Assembly (NCBI GenBank): GCA_016868785.1
Contig: VGFS01000013.1
Coordinates: 1 to 47,104, forward strand
Source of the DNA: Bacteroidota bacterium
GTDB taxonomy: Bacteria > Bacteroidota > Bacteroidia > NS11-12g > UBA955
Direction of reading: 5' to 3'
Length of the DNA: 47,104 nucleotides
Position numbers and translations under genes: made by a program. The notes beneath the pieces are model-generated. The model made no database searches. It was not told the origin of the DNA and saw only the letters and a list, made by a program, of their open reading frames with translations. Of the stretch, positions 25,018 through 33,666 are shown one piece after another (position 1 is the first letter of the stretch; each line of letters starts with the position of its first letter).

Positions 25018-26964
25018 ATGATCGTTCAAAGTTCCCTCGACCAATTGCTGAATGCAGTATCCATTGAGGACGTGGTGGGCGATTATGTTTCACTCAAGCG
25101 TTCTGGGTCGCGGTACAAGGGATGTTGTCCCTTCCACGATGAGAAAACCCCCTCTTTTGTGGTGACGCCGAGTATCGGGATTTATAAGTGTTTTGGGTGT
25201 CAGAAAGGGGGGAATGCCATCCAATTTCTGATGGATATTGAGAACTTGAGTTTTGTTGAATCTGCCCGCAATCTCGCCAAGCGCTATGGGGTGGATTTGA
25301 TGGAAACCACGGTTGAAAATCAAGATGTGTATCAAGAGCAGCAGCGACAAAAAGAATCGTTGCAAGCCGCCGTGGATTTTGCGCAACAATTTTTCGTGGA
25401 TCAACTGTTCGATACCGAAGAAGGAAAATCTATTGGTTTGCCCTATTTCAAAGAGCGCGGGTTTACCGTTGATACCATCAAAAAATGGGGCCTGGGCTAC
25501 AGTCCAGAAATTTGGGAAGCCTTAGCCGCCAAATCACACAGCAAAGGATACAATGCCGAGGTGATGGTCAAGGCCGGACTCTTGAAGCAGCGCGATAACG
25601 GTTCCCATTACGATTTGTTTCGGTACCGGGTGATGTTTTCCATCCATGCGGTAACGGGAAAGGTGATAGGGTTTGCTGGACGTAAGATGAGTTCTACCGA
25701 CCCATCGCCCAAATACGTGAACTCCCCAGAAACCGAACTGTACAAAAAGAGCGAGGTGCTGTTTGGGCTTTATCAGGCGAAGAGTGCCATGAAGAAGTTC
25801 GACAAAGTCTTCATGACCGAGGGGTATACTGATGTGATTACCTTGCATCAATCGGGGATAGAGAATGTGGTTGCCAGTTCGGGTACGGCCTTAACGCCCG
25901 GACAAATCAAGTTGCTTAAGCGATTCACCAACAACGTTACGGTGGTCTATGATGGCGATATGGCGGGTATCAAAGCCTCCATTCGAGGGATTGATTTGTT
26001 GTTGCAAGAGGGCTTGAATGTGAGGGTAGTGCCGTTGCCGGAAGGACAAGATCCGGATTCTTACTGTCAGGCACTCGGGGGTGAGGGATTTTTAGATTAT
26101 ATCAACGCCAATGAAGAAACGTTCATTTTTTTCAAGGCGAAGTTGCTGATCGACGATACCAAAAATGATCCTCTGCGGAAATCGGATGCCGTGCGCGAGA
26201 TTCTCAAAAGTGTGGCGTTGATTAATGATCCGTTGAAACGATCTGCCTTGTCTCAGCAGTTGGCTTCGATTTGTGATATCGATCAAGCCACGTTGTTGCA
26301 GGAACTTTCTGTGCTGTTGAAACAGCAGCAGATGAAGGAACGTCAAGATTTTGTAAAAGAAGTTTCGGCTGCCATTGATGCTTCGGGGGTTGTCTTTTCG
26401 CCAGATGGCGAGGTGCAAGACCGGATTCGTGTCAATCTGTTGGGACACAAAGACCAGGAGTTGGCATTGTTCCGTTTGCTGTTGTTGTACGGGGAACAGC
26501 CGTTTTCTGAGGAAGGCAACACAGTCTTTGATTTTGTGTGGAGTGAATTGCAGGGTGATCCAAACCTGGCCATGGAAGATGTGCTGGCCAAAAAGTTGCA
26601 GGCAGAAATTGAAACGGCAGGGAATTGGCCTGGGTCACAACATTTCATTCATCACTTAGACAGCGATATCGCATCATGGGCTGCCGGTGTGCTGGCCGAT
26701 GGGCACCCATTGAGTCCGGCCTACGCCGATAATTTTATCGATGTACTGGATGAAGCGGTGGCGTACAAGGAGCAAGTGATCAACATGTTTTTACATTTGA
26801 GGCGCAAGAAGGTGGATGCGATGATAGAAAATTTGATTGAAATGTTCAAAGAGGAGGGCGCCGAACCCGAATCCTTCGATTTGATGATGGAATATTTGTC
26901 GGAATTGAACGACCTAAAACGACAAATTGCGGAGAAATTGGGAAATTCGGTGAGTCGGATTTGA
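25018..26964 (+). CDS. dnaG: DNA primase
   Basis: Synthesises RNA primers for replication. The ATG at 25018 (MIVQSSLDQLLNAVSIEDVV) gives 648 residues; the frame is open 31 codons further up but with no primase sequence. N-terminal zinc ribbon CCPFHDEKTPSF ... CFGCQKGGNAIQFLM, then the RNA polymerase core with FAGRKM and YVNSPET, the TOPRIM motif EGYTDVITLHQSG and YDGDMAGIKA, and a C-terminal DnaB-interaction part that diverges as usual. Length and order are normal. Confidence 0.96.
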   Translation: MIVQSSLDQLLNAVSIEDVVGDYVSLKRSGSRYKGCCPFHDEKTPSFVVTPSIGIYKCFGCQKGGNAIQFLMDIENLSFVESARNLAKRYGVDLMETTVENQDVYQEQQRQKESLQAAVDFAQQFFVDQLFDTEEGKSIGLPYFKERGFTVDTIKKWGLGYSPEIWEALAAKSHSKGYNAEVMVKAGLLKQRDNGSHYDLFRYRVMFSIHAVTGKVIGFAGRKMSSTDPSPKYVNSPETELYKKSEVLFGLYQAKSAMKKFDKVFMTEGYTDVITLHQSGIENVVASSGTALTPGQIKLLKRFTNNVTVVYDGDMAGIKASIRGIDLLLQEGLNVRVVPLPEGQDPDSYCQALGGEGFLDYINANEETFIFFKAKLLIDDTKNDPLRKSDAVREILKSVALINDPLKRSALSQQLASICDIDQATLLQELSVLLKQQQMKERQDFVKEVSAAIDASGVVFSPDGEVQDRIRVNLLGHKDQELALFRLLLLYGEQPFSEEGNTVFDFVWSELQGDPNLAMEDVLAKKLQAEIETAGNWPGSQHFIHHLDSDIASWAAGVLADGHPLSPAYADNFIDVLDEAVAYKEQVINMFLHLRRKKVDAMIENLIEMFKEEGAEPESFDLMMEYLSELNDLKRQIAEKLGNSVSRI

Positions 26965-26997
26965 GGTTAACTGACTGTATGTTAATGACTTACGTTT

Positions 26998-27013
26998 TTG
27001 GCACGCCGTTTGC
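26998..27013 (+). promoter_or_regulatory. Sigma-54 (-24/-12) promoter
   Basis: TTGGCACG, four bases, then TTGC: an exact match to the sigma-54 consensus, with GG (27000-27001) and GC (27012-27013) separated by the required 10 bases. Transcription would start near 27025, directly at the ATG. Two related direct repeats (TTAACTGAC and TTAATGAC) lie just upstream and could serve an activator. Confidence 0.65.
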
Positions 27014-27025
27014 GTACTAGGGAGT

Positions 27026-27610
27026 ATGTTCAAAAATAAATTAGCGATTCCAACCCTGGTGCTACTTTTTTTGACCGCAGCAGCTATTGGTAGGTCAACA
27101 TTTGGCACCGAGGTTGTTGTACCAGTATCGGATGTGAAGGCATCTGATACCTCAGTGGTTGTTGAAAAGGATTCACTGTATTTCGATACATTGTCTTTAT
27201 CGCTCAAGAAAATCCCAACGGTACAAAACATGTACACTGTGGGTAAGAAGGCCATCGGTAAATGGGCTAAGTTGTTCATTGCTGTGAAGATTGTGGAGAG
27301 TGGAAATGATGGCGACAATAGCATTTACGCACGTCGTGATTTTAACCTCACCGGTATGCGTCAGCCCAGGGCACGCAAGACGCTTTCATTGGGAGCTACA
27401 AGATCTAATTATGCCACATTTGCCAGCTGGTACGATTGTATGGTTGATTTCGGGATGTATTTGAATGGGATGGAAAAGGGATTCAAAAAGAAATTTCACA
27501 AAAGTCCTACCAGCAAAGACATGGTGATGTACATGTATGGTAAATACAACAGTCATCCTGTTTGGAGAGATCGAACATTGGCTGTATTAAAAAAGTTTGA
27601 TTTGAAGTAG
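27026..27610 (+). CDS. Secreted glucosaminidase-like protein (probable peptidoglycan hydrolase)
   Basis: 194 residues, with a signal peptide (KLAIPTLVLLFLTAAAIG). A variable serine/valine-rich linker follows, then a domain resembling the lysozyme-like glucosaminidase fold. The order FIAVKIVESGND ... FNLTGMRQPRARKTLSL ... YATFASWYDCMVDFGMYL matches that family, with Glu91 as the likely catalytic acid. The domain ends in a basic tail. It is predicted to act on peptidoglycan in the periplasm or outside. It is a one-gene unit between a sigma-54-type promoter and a strong terminator. The assignment rests on motif order, not on a search. Confidence 0.6.
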   Translation: MFKNKLAIPTLVLLFLTAAAIGRSTFGTEVVVPVSDVKASDTSVVVEKDSLYFDTLSLSLKKIPTVQNMYTVGKKAIGKWAKLFIAVKIVESGNDGDNSIYARRDFNLTGMRQPRARKTLSLGATRSNYATFASWYDCMVDFGMYLNGMEKGFKKKFHKSPTSKDMVMYMYGKYNSHPVWRDRTLAVLKKFDLK

Positions 27611-27638
27611 TTTTATTGTTCATAGGTTAGTTATAGGA

Positions 27639-27674
27639 TGAGGGGCCCGGCTACGCCGGGCCCCTCATTTTTTT
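27639..27674 (+). terminator. Strong intrinsic terminator
   Basis: A perfect 13-bp stem (TGAGGGGCCCGGC, loop TAC, its reverse complement) followed by seven T on the plus strand, 29 bases after the glucosaminidase-like gene. The right arm includes the TGA stop codon of the convergent MFS gene. Confidence 0.88.
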
Positions 27675-28864
27675 AACCAAGCCAAACTCAAGACCAATCC
27701 CGCTGCAAAACCCGCGCCGCTCACCCCAAAAATGCCCAGGTAATTCCACGAAATACCCTGAATAAAATAATTCGCGGTAAGTCCGCCCACAATGATACCC
27801 AGTTCCAAAAACATGAACAACATGGCCAGCGCCCGCCCGCGGTGCTGCGCAGCCGCGGTGTCGCTGGCCCAAGCAAACAAACTGGGTGCATTGAAACCCT
27901 GTCCAATACCATAAAAAACGGCGGCCAGCCCAAACCAACCAAAGCCCAGGGTTGCGCAATCTTTGCATCCGGTCATGGTTTGATGGTTCAATTCAATGGC
28001 CATATATCCCAAAATGGCCATGGATAGTACCTGTGAAAAAGTGCCAATTGCTGTGCTCCAAGCCCTACCCAACAAATCGCTCACCCGTCCACTCACCAGT
28101 CGAAACAGCAGTGATACCCCTATGTAAATACTGAGAAACAATCCCTTGTTGGCGTATCCCAAGGCCAGCGTAAAATCGGCCATCACCGTCAAGATCGATC
28201 CCAGCGAAATGCAAACCAAAAACATGATCAAACTGGGTTTCCAAGCCGGCCAATAAAACAACTGCGACAATGAAAATTTGAACTTTCGTCGGTGACTCTC
28301 CATGCGCGTCTCCGGCAACTGCATAAACATCATCCAGGCCGTGGTGGCCAGGGCCGCACTCACATAGTACATCCAATCAATCCCGCAATATTGCGCAATC
28401 AAGGCCCCCAATGCATAGCCAATGGTGGTCCCCAAGTTGTTGAACATACCTTGCCATCCCATGGCCCTGCCCCGATGCGATTCTTCCACCACGTCGGCCG
28501 TGAAAGCCGTAAAACCAGTGGGGGTGAATCCTGTTGAAAATCCATGAATCGCCCGAACCACCAAAAATCCCGTAGCGGTGCCTACCCATGGGTAAAAACA
28601 ACCCGCTACAATGCAAAACAGGCAGCCGCCAATCATCGCCACCTTCCGACCCAAATTGTCGGTGATCCAACCGCTGAAAGGACGTGCGATCAATGCACTA
28701 AAAGAAAAGGCTGGAATGAGCCATCCTACATAATCGGCACCGCCGCGTGATCGCAATTCGGCATTGAGCTCGGGTAAAATGAGGTTGAACGACAAGAAAA
28801 AACTCATCGCGCCAAGGCACATGATCCAGAACGACTTGGGATATTTGTAGGCGATGGCGCTCAA
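27665..28864 (-). CDS. Major facilitator superfamily transporter
   Basis: 399 residues, twelve hydrophobic segments. The signature loop between helices 2 and 3 is GWITDNLGRKVAMIGG and the corresponding loop in the second half is GRVSDLLGRAW, both as in drug/sugar efflux MFS. The start codon is TTG; using the first ATG (15 codons in) would cut into the first helix. Substrate unknown. It follows nadE by 29 bp and may share its message. Confidence 0.88.
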   Translation of the reverse strand: MSAIAYKYPKSFWIMCLGAMSFFLSFNLILPELNAELRSRGGADYVGWLIPAFSFSALIARPFSGWITDNLGRKVAMIGGCLFCIVAGCFYPWVGTATGFLVVRAIHGFSTGFTPTGFTAFTADVVEESHRGRAMGWQGMFNNLGTTIGYALGALIAQYCGIDWMYYVSAALATTAWMMFMQLPETRMESHRRKFKFSLSQLFYWPAWKPSLIMFLVCISLGSILTVMADFTLALGYANKGLFLSIYIGVSLLFRLVSGRVSDLLGRAWSTAIGTFSQVLSMAILGYMAIELNHQTMTGCKDCATLGFGWFGLAAVFYGIGQGFNAPSLFAWASDTAAAQHRGRALAMLFMFLELGIIVGGLTANYFIQGISWNYLGIFGVSGAGFAAGLVLSLAWLKK

Positions 28865-28893
28865 AACGGGCGTTTATTGCTGACAGTCGCTAA

Positions 28894-30537
28894 TTAATGG
28901 TTGTATTTGGCTACCAGTGGCATAATTCGGCCTTTGCCAAACGCTTTGGCGCTCACCCGCAGAATGGGCGGTGCCTGATAGCGCTTGTATTCGCTGCCAT
29001 TGACCAAAGAAACGACTTTGTTAACCACGGCGGTTTCATAGCCCATGGTGATTAGTTCTTCTACACCTTTGCGCTCTTCGATGTAATGCTTGAGCAACTC
29101 ATCCAACACATCGTAATCGGGCAGAGAATCTGAGTCTTTTTGTCCCGGACGCAATTCGGCCGACGGGGCTTTGGTGATGATGTTGTTGGGTATGATTTCT
29201 CCGTTGCGGTTGATGTATCGCGCTAGCGCATAGACTTGGTTTTTGTATACATCCCCAATGACCGATAGGGCACCACACAAATCGCCATACAGGGTGCTGT
29301 AGCCTACGCTCAGTTCACTTTTGTTGCTGGTATTCAATAGGATATATCCCATCTTATTGCTGATGGCCATCAACAATACGGCGCGAGATCGGGCTTGTAA
29401 GTTTTCCTCTGCGAGGTTAATTGCTTTGCCTTCAAACACCGGCTGAAGGGTTTCTAAATATTGATCGTAAATGGGTTTGATGGGCAGGGTGATGGGGGTG
29501 TTGCCCAAATTGTGGCTTAACACTTCGGCATCGGTTACGCTGTGGTCTGAGCTAAACATCGACGGCATAAGCACGGGATGTACATTTTCTCCACCCAATG
29601 CGGCGGATGCCAAGGCTTGAACCACTGCACTGTCGATTCCACCAGAGGAACCCAATAGCGCTTGGGTAAAGCCCATCTTTTGAAAATAATCGCGGATGCC
29701 AAAAACCAACGCCTTATACAATTGGGCGGTATCATCGGTATCGAGGGGTACGGAATTTCCAACAGAAAATTTTCCTTTGGCGAAATCCGCATAAACCACA
29801 GTTTCTTCAAAGCTCGGGGCTTGGATGACCACTTCTCCGTTGCCATTCACCGCTCTGCTTGAGCCATCGAACAGCAATTCTGTGTGCACACCCACTTGGT
29901 TGACATACAGAACGGGCAGGTCAAAACGCGCGGCTTGTCCGCCAAAGACGCGATTTCTCAGCGATTGCTTCCCAATGTGAAACGGTGATGCCGAGGGGTT
30001 AATGATGAGGTCTGCTCCGAGGTCTTTCAGGGCCTGTCCGGGACTTACCAAATATTCAAAATCGTTGTAAACATCCCACAAATCCTCGCAGATGGCAATG
30101 CCAATGTTCACGCCTTTGTATTCAATGATTTGGGGTGTGGTTTCGGGCTGGAAATAGCGATGCTCATTAAAAACATCGTAAGTGGGCAAAAGTGTTTTGG
30201 CGATGGTATGCTGTACACGTCCGTCGTAAATGAAGCAAGCCACATTTTGCAGCAAGCGACCTTTGCCGGGGTTCCGTACTACACCCCCAACGATGGCGGC
30301 AATTCCTTCGCAAGCGCGGGCGATGGCCTCTAGGGCGTGTTCACACTTTTCTACAAATGAGGGGTAGTCGAGCAGATCATCGGGCATGTATCCGCAAACC
30401 GATTGTTCTGAAAAAACGACCAAATCTACATTGTCTTGCTTGGCTTGAAACAAGACATCGGCCATTTTGGTGGTGTTCGACTCGAAATCGCCGACGGTAA
30501 AATTGAGTTGGGCCAGTGCGATTTTTAATCCCGACAT
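28894..30537 (-). CDS. nadE: Glutamine-dependent NAD+ synthetase
   Basis: Makes NAD+ from deamido-NAD+, ATP and glutamine. The ATG at 30537 gives 547 residues; a TTG two codons up is less likely. N-terminal nitrilase domain: Glu in VVFSEQSVCGYMPDDLLD, Lys in AKTLLPTYDVFNEHRYF, Cys in NIGIAICEDLWD (catalytic triad). C-terminal synthetase domain: ALLGSSGGIDSAVV (PP-loop) and YSTLYGDLCGAL, then PSAELRPGQKDSDSLP. It starts 6 bp after the PorT-like gene stop and probably shares its message. Confidence 0.95.
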   Translation of the reverse strand: MSGLKIALAQLNFTVGDFESNTTKMADVLFQAKQDNVDLVVFSEQSVCGYMPDDLLDYPSFVEKCEHALEAIARACEGIAAIVGGVVRNPGKGRLLQNVACFIYDGRVQHTIAKTLLPTYDVFNEHRYFQPETTPQIIEYKGVNIGIAICEDLWDVYNDFEYLVSPGQALKDLGADLIINPSASPFHIGKQSLRNRVFGGQAARFDLPVLYVNQVGVHTELLFDGSSRAVNGNGEVVIQAPSFEETVVYADFAKGKFSVGNSVPLDTDDTAQLYKALVFGIRDYFQKMGFTQALLGSSGGIDSAVVQALASAALGGENVHPVLMPSMFSSDHSVTDAEVLSHNLGNTPITLPIKPIYDQYLETLQPVFEGKAINLAEENLQARSRAVLLMAISNKMGYILLNTSNKSELSVGYSTLYGDLCGALSVIGDVYKNQVYALARYINRNGEIIPNNIITKAPSAELRPGQKDSDSLPDYDVLDELLKHYIEERKGVEELITMGYETAVVNKVVSLVNGSEYKRYQAPPILRVSAKAFGKGRIMPLVAKYNH

Positions 30538-30543
30538 ACCCAA

Positions 30544-31365
30544 TTAAAAGAGTATACCAGCAGAAAGTCCGATCATGTTGGAGCGACCTGATACGCGGGT
30601 ATCCTTGAAAAAGTCTGTGATGCTGTTGTCGAACCGCAATCCAGCAGTAAACATAGTGTTACCGGTAAGTTTGTACTCGATGCCAGCGCCGATGATCAAC
30701 GGGAAACGAACGGTATTGATGTTGTCGATGAAGTCGTATTCTATTTCACCGGATGGGCTGTTAGGAATACGTGTTCCAGAGAACTGATACACATCGTCAT
30801 CGGTGTTGTTCGGATCATGGAACGAAATTCCTTTGTTGCTTGGGTAGATCGGATCGGCATTCAACGTAGTGGTCGTCAACTTTTTCTTCATAGCAAAAGA
30901 AGGCGCCACACCAAATTGGAAATAGTATTTCATGTTGCCGATTTCGTCCGTTTTCATTTTAAAGGTCAAAGGAATCTGCAAGTACTGGGTAGCGTAACGG
31001 AAATTCACATTGCCCGGGTTGTAGGTAATGGTATCGTAACTTCCCATACTGCCCGATTTGGCTTTGACGTTGCGCAATTCAGAGTTGCTTTTGCACTGCA
31101 CAGGGATTGTAGAAATTGAAAATTCGGTGCCCAACCAATAATTGGTGCTTTTGAACATCGAGAAATCAGCGGTTATACCGTAAGAAAATCCGAGGCCCAA
31201 ACCATCGTTCGACATCGGTCCTTCTTGTATATTCACCCAAGAGAAATTGGGACTTACACGTACCCCCATTTTTACAGAGGGGGCGTCTTGTGCTTGCAAT
31301 TGGGTCATCCCAGCGAAAAGCAACATAGCAGCAATGCCAAAAGAAGTGTTTCTTTGTAGTTTCAT
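30544..31365 (-). CDS. PorT-like outer-membrane beta-barrel protein
   Basis: 273 residues from the ATG at 31365. Signal peptide KLQRNTSFGIAAMLLFAGMTQLQAQ. The rest alternates as barrel strands, including VKMGVRVSPNFSWVN, GLGFSYGITADFSMF, YLQIPLTFKMKT and a final MIGLSAGILF, the pattern of the OMP_b-brl_2/PorT-like family. Whether it is the T9SS component PorT or a paralogue cannot be settled here. Its start is only 7 bp from the divergent gldB start. Confidence 0.78.
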   Translation of the reverse strand: MKLQRNTSFGIAAMLLFAGMTQLQAQDAPSVKMGVRVSPNFSWVNIQEGPMSNDGLGLGFSYGITADFSMFKSTNYWLGTEFSISTIPVQCKSNSELRNVKAKSGSMGSYDTITYNPGNVNFRYATQYLQIPLTFKMKTDEIGNMKYYFQFGVAPSFAMKKKLTTTTLNADPIYPSNKGISFHDPNNTDDDVYQFSGTRIPNSPSGEIEYDFIDNINTVRFPLIIGAGIEYKLTGNTMFTAGLRFDNSITDFFKDTRVSGRSNMIGLSAGILF

Positions 31366-31372
31366 ACGTTTT

Positions 31373-32431
31373 ATGCAAAAAAACAACAATCGTTCCATAC
31401 TCGGTCATGCCATTTATCCCCTTTTGTTGGTAATTCTATTTTCTTGTACACAACAAAAGCAGGCCAAGCCCACGAATTTGGCCTACAAAGACTTCGTATC
31501 GGAGTTGGATTCACTCAGAATCCGCGGCTGTACAGCGATGGATATCGACAAACTGCGAAAAAAACACGGCAGATTTTTCAATCTTTGGATGTATGAAGTG
31601 ATGGATTTTGGTCGGTTTGGGCCCATTTCCGACACGGCCAGGGCTCAATACCTGCACTATTGGTTGATGCAAAACCAACCGGTTTTTGGGGTAACGCGCG
31701 CGCATTATCAGCGTTACACCGATTGGAAACCCGCATTGGAACAGGCCTGGGCCAATCTTCAGCAAGCCATTCCCGCTACGCCCAATGCCACAGTTTACAG
31801 TTATTTGTCGCAGTTCAGCAACTACAACACCTTCGTAGATACCACGTGGAATGCAAAAACGGGCAAGGGTGAAGTGATCCTCGCCTTCAGTGAGGAAATG
31901 TTCTTGAACGATACCTTTCCCGCCTATGCGCTATTGGAAATGCCCCCCTTTTTTAATCGCTATAACAACAGCGACCAAATTGCATCCCAGTTGGTGTGGA
32001 ATTACCTAAAAATGCACCACGAACCCATGAATCCCCGGGCTACCATGCTCGACGAAATGGTGTTTCAAGGCAAATTGTGGTACAGTGTATTGCAACTGTT
32101 TCCCAAACGAAACCCTTGGGAATTGTTGGGCTACGAAAAAGCAGAGTGGGAGTGGATGATGCGCGAAGAAGGACAAATTTGGAAGCATTATCTCGACAAG
32201 CAACTCTTATTTAGTACCAAATTCAACGATTACAAGCGCTACTTTGCTTTTGGAAACAAAACCTTCGGCGGTGGCGTGCCCGAAGACTGTCCGCCTTTGA
32301 TTGGCAATTTCATCGGTATGCGGATCGCCCAGGCCTACGCCGACAAAAATCAAGCGGGATTGGCGCAATTGTGGCAGCCAGTGAAGTCGAATGTGTTTTT
32401 ACAAGCATCAACCTACAACCCAATCAAGTAA
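31373..32431 (+). CDS. gldB: Gliding motility lipoprotein GldB-like
   Basis: 352 residues from the ATG at 31373. A lipoprotein signal, LLLVILFSC, ends at Cys within the first 30 residues. The mature part carries the GldB hallmarks FQGKLWYSVLQLFP, a TMLDEMVF-like region, EEGQIWKHYLDKQLLFSTK and a terminal PLIGNFIGMRIAQAYADKN. In Flavobacterium johnsoniae GldB is an outer-membrane-associated lipoprotein needed for gliding and T9SS function. The upstream open frame belongs to the porin gene on the other strand. The TAA is embedded in the next gene's promoter element. Confidence 0.82.
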   Translation: MQKNNNRSILGHAIYPLLLVILFSCTQQKQAKPTNLAYKDFVSELDSLRIRGCTAMDIDKLRKKHGRFFNLWMYEVMDFGRFGPISDTARAQYLHYWLMQNQPVFGVTRAHYQRYTDWKPALEQAWANLQQAIPATPNATVYSYLSQFSNYNTFVDTTWNAKTGKGEVILAFSEEMFLNDTFPAYALLEMPPFFNRYNNSDQIASQLVWNYLKMHHEPMNPRATMLDEMVFQGKLWYSVLQLFPKRNPWELLGYEKAEWEWMMREEGQIWKHYLDKQLLFSTKFNDYKRYFAFGNKTFGGGVPEDCPPLIGNFIGMRIAQAYADKNQAGLAQLWQPVKSNVFLQASTYNPIK

Positions 32432-32436
32432 ATTTG
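32429..32436 (+). promoter_or_regulatory. -7 promoter element of the thioesterase gene
   Basis: TAAATTTG matches TAnnTTTG; its first three bases are the gldB stop codon. The thioesterase ATG follows after 9 bases. Confidence 0.6.
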
Positions 32437-32445
32437 CATCGCAAC

Positions 32446-32907
32446 ATGAATCAAGCGTTAAAAGCCTACATGGACACCCGATTGCGGGAAAATCAATTTA
32501 TCCAATACATTGGGTTGGAACTCACACACATTGATGTGCACACCGCCAGTATGGAACTCGAAATTCATGAGCATCACATGCAGCATACAGGGTTTACCCA
32601 CGGTGGGGTTACGGCCACAATTTGCGATGTAACTACAGGCATTGCGGCTTATACGGCGGTATACAATGGCACCGAAGAATCGAAAAATGTGGTGACCGTA
32701 GATTTGAAAATATCTTATGTGAATCCCTCTACCGCGCCAAAATTGAGGTCGGTAGGAAAGGTAACCAAGGCCGGACAGAATCTGATCTTTTGTGAGGGTC
32801 AGGTTTTTGACGTGTTTCCCAACGGCGACGAGAAATTGGTGGCTACTTGCGTGAGCATCATGGCTGCGGTAGACATCCCATTGAAATCAACGGTTAAGCC
32901 AGTTTAA
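32446..32907 (+). CDS. PaaI-type hotdog thioesterase
   Basis: 153 residues, hotdog fold, hydrolysing an acyl-CoA thioester. Seen: IGLELTHIDVHTASMELEI, HMQHTGFTHGGVTATICDVTTGIAAYT (the conserved His/Gly-Gly loop and the aspartate of PaaI enzymes), VDLKISYVNPS and the closing strand EKLVATCVSIMAAV. It starts at its own ATG at 32446, which fits the promoter element. The methyltransferase follows 3 bp after its stop, likely co-transcribed. The acyl substrate is unknown. Confidence 0.86.
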   Translation: MNQALKAYMDTRLRENQFIQYIGLELTHIDVHTASMELEIHEHHMQHTGFTHGGVTATICDVTTGIAAYTAVYNGTEESKNVVTVDLKISYVNPSTAPKLRSVGKVTKAGQNLIFCEGQVFDVFPNGDEKLVATCVSIMAAVDIPLKSTVKPV

Positions 32908-32910
32908 GCG

Positions 32911-33654
32911 ATGAGTGGCACACAATACAGAGACGTTTTATACGCCAATTACCACACCAATCAGAGTGGTAGGGCTTCTTTGACCGATGCGAAATCGCTC
33001 TTTGAGCGCGAAAAAAAGCAGTTCGAACGCGAAGTTTTGCCCAAATTGTCGGGCTTTGAAAAAACGGCGCGGATCTTCGATTTGGGATGCGGCAGTGGCA
33101 GTTTGCTGATGGCGTTAAAACAAGCGGGATACAGCCAAGTTTCGGGCATGGATTTGAGTGAGGAGCAGGTAAAGATGGCGCACAGCATGGGTGTTATGGA
33201 GGTGGTTTTGGGCGATGCGATGCAGTATTTGCGCGATACCTCGGAGGGGTTTGATGTGATTACGGGCATGGACATCATTGAGCATTTTACCAAGGACGAA
33301 TTGGTGGAACTGTTGCAATTGATTCAAAGCAAATTGAACACGGGTGGGGTGGCCATATTCCGCACGCCGAACATGGATGCACCCGTGGCCAGCGCTTTCG
33401 CGCTGGGCGACTTTACCCACGAAAATTATCTGAATGCCAGTTCCGCCGAACAAGTCATGCTCTCGTGCGGCTTTCAGGAAGTGGCCGTTCTCCCCAGTAC
33501 CATGCGGGTCAATGGAATTGTGAAGGAAATCATCCGCAGAATTGCCTACGATTGGCTTGAGCTAATCCTAAAAATACAGCTGTTTGCAACCGCCAGAAGC
33601 ACCCGCAAAGTGCTGTTTACCCCCAATTTGATCATCGTAGCCCGTAAAAAATAA
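32911..33654 (+). CDS. Class I SAM-dependent methyltransferase
   Basis: 247 residues. SAM-binding motif I IFDLGCGSGSLLMALK, acidic motif II SGMDLSEEQV, then VLGDAMQYL, VITGMDIIEHF (motif post-II) and GGVAIFRTPNMD. The N-terminus (YRDVLYANYHTNQSGR) and the C-terminal amphipathic helix with hydrophobic patches resemble the UbiE/UbiG-like and glycan-associated methyltransferases common beside polysaccharide genes. The substrate cannot be named. Confidence 0.83.
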   Translation: MSGTQYRDVLYANYHTNQSGRASLTDAKSLFEREKKQFEREVLPKLSGFEKTARIFDLGCGSGSLLMALKQAGYSQVSGMDLSEEQVKMAHSMGVMEVVLGDAMQYLRDTSEGFDVITGMDIIEHFTKDELVELLQLIQSKLNTGGVAIFRTPNMDAPVASAFALGDFTHENYLNASSAEQVMLSCGFQEVAVLPSTMRVNGIVKEIIRRIAYDWLELILKIQLFATARSTRKVLFTPNLIIVARKK

Positions 33655-33666
33655 TCGCAATAATCC

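Noticed and set aside
31247-31372. N-terminal extension of the gldB frame
   Set aside because: It runs antisense through the PorT-like gene and would bury the lipoprotein signal, so the start at 31373 is used.
31837-31852. CCACGTGG core resembling a parS site
   Set aside because: Only the central bases match, the site is inside the gldB coding sequence, and it is more than 20 kb from parAB. A similar CACGTG near 38948 lies within alaS. No 16-base parS was found.
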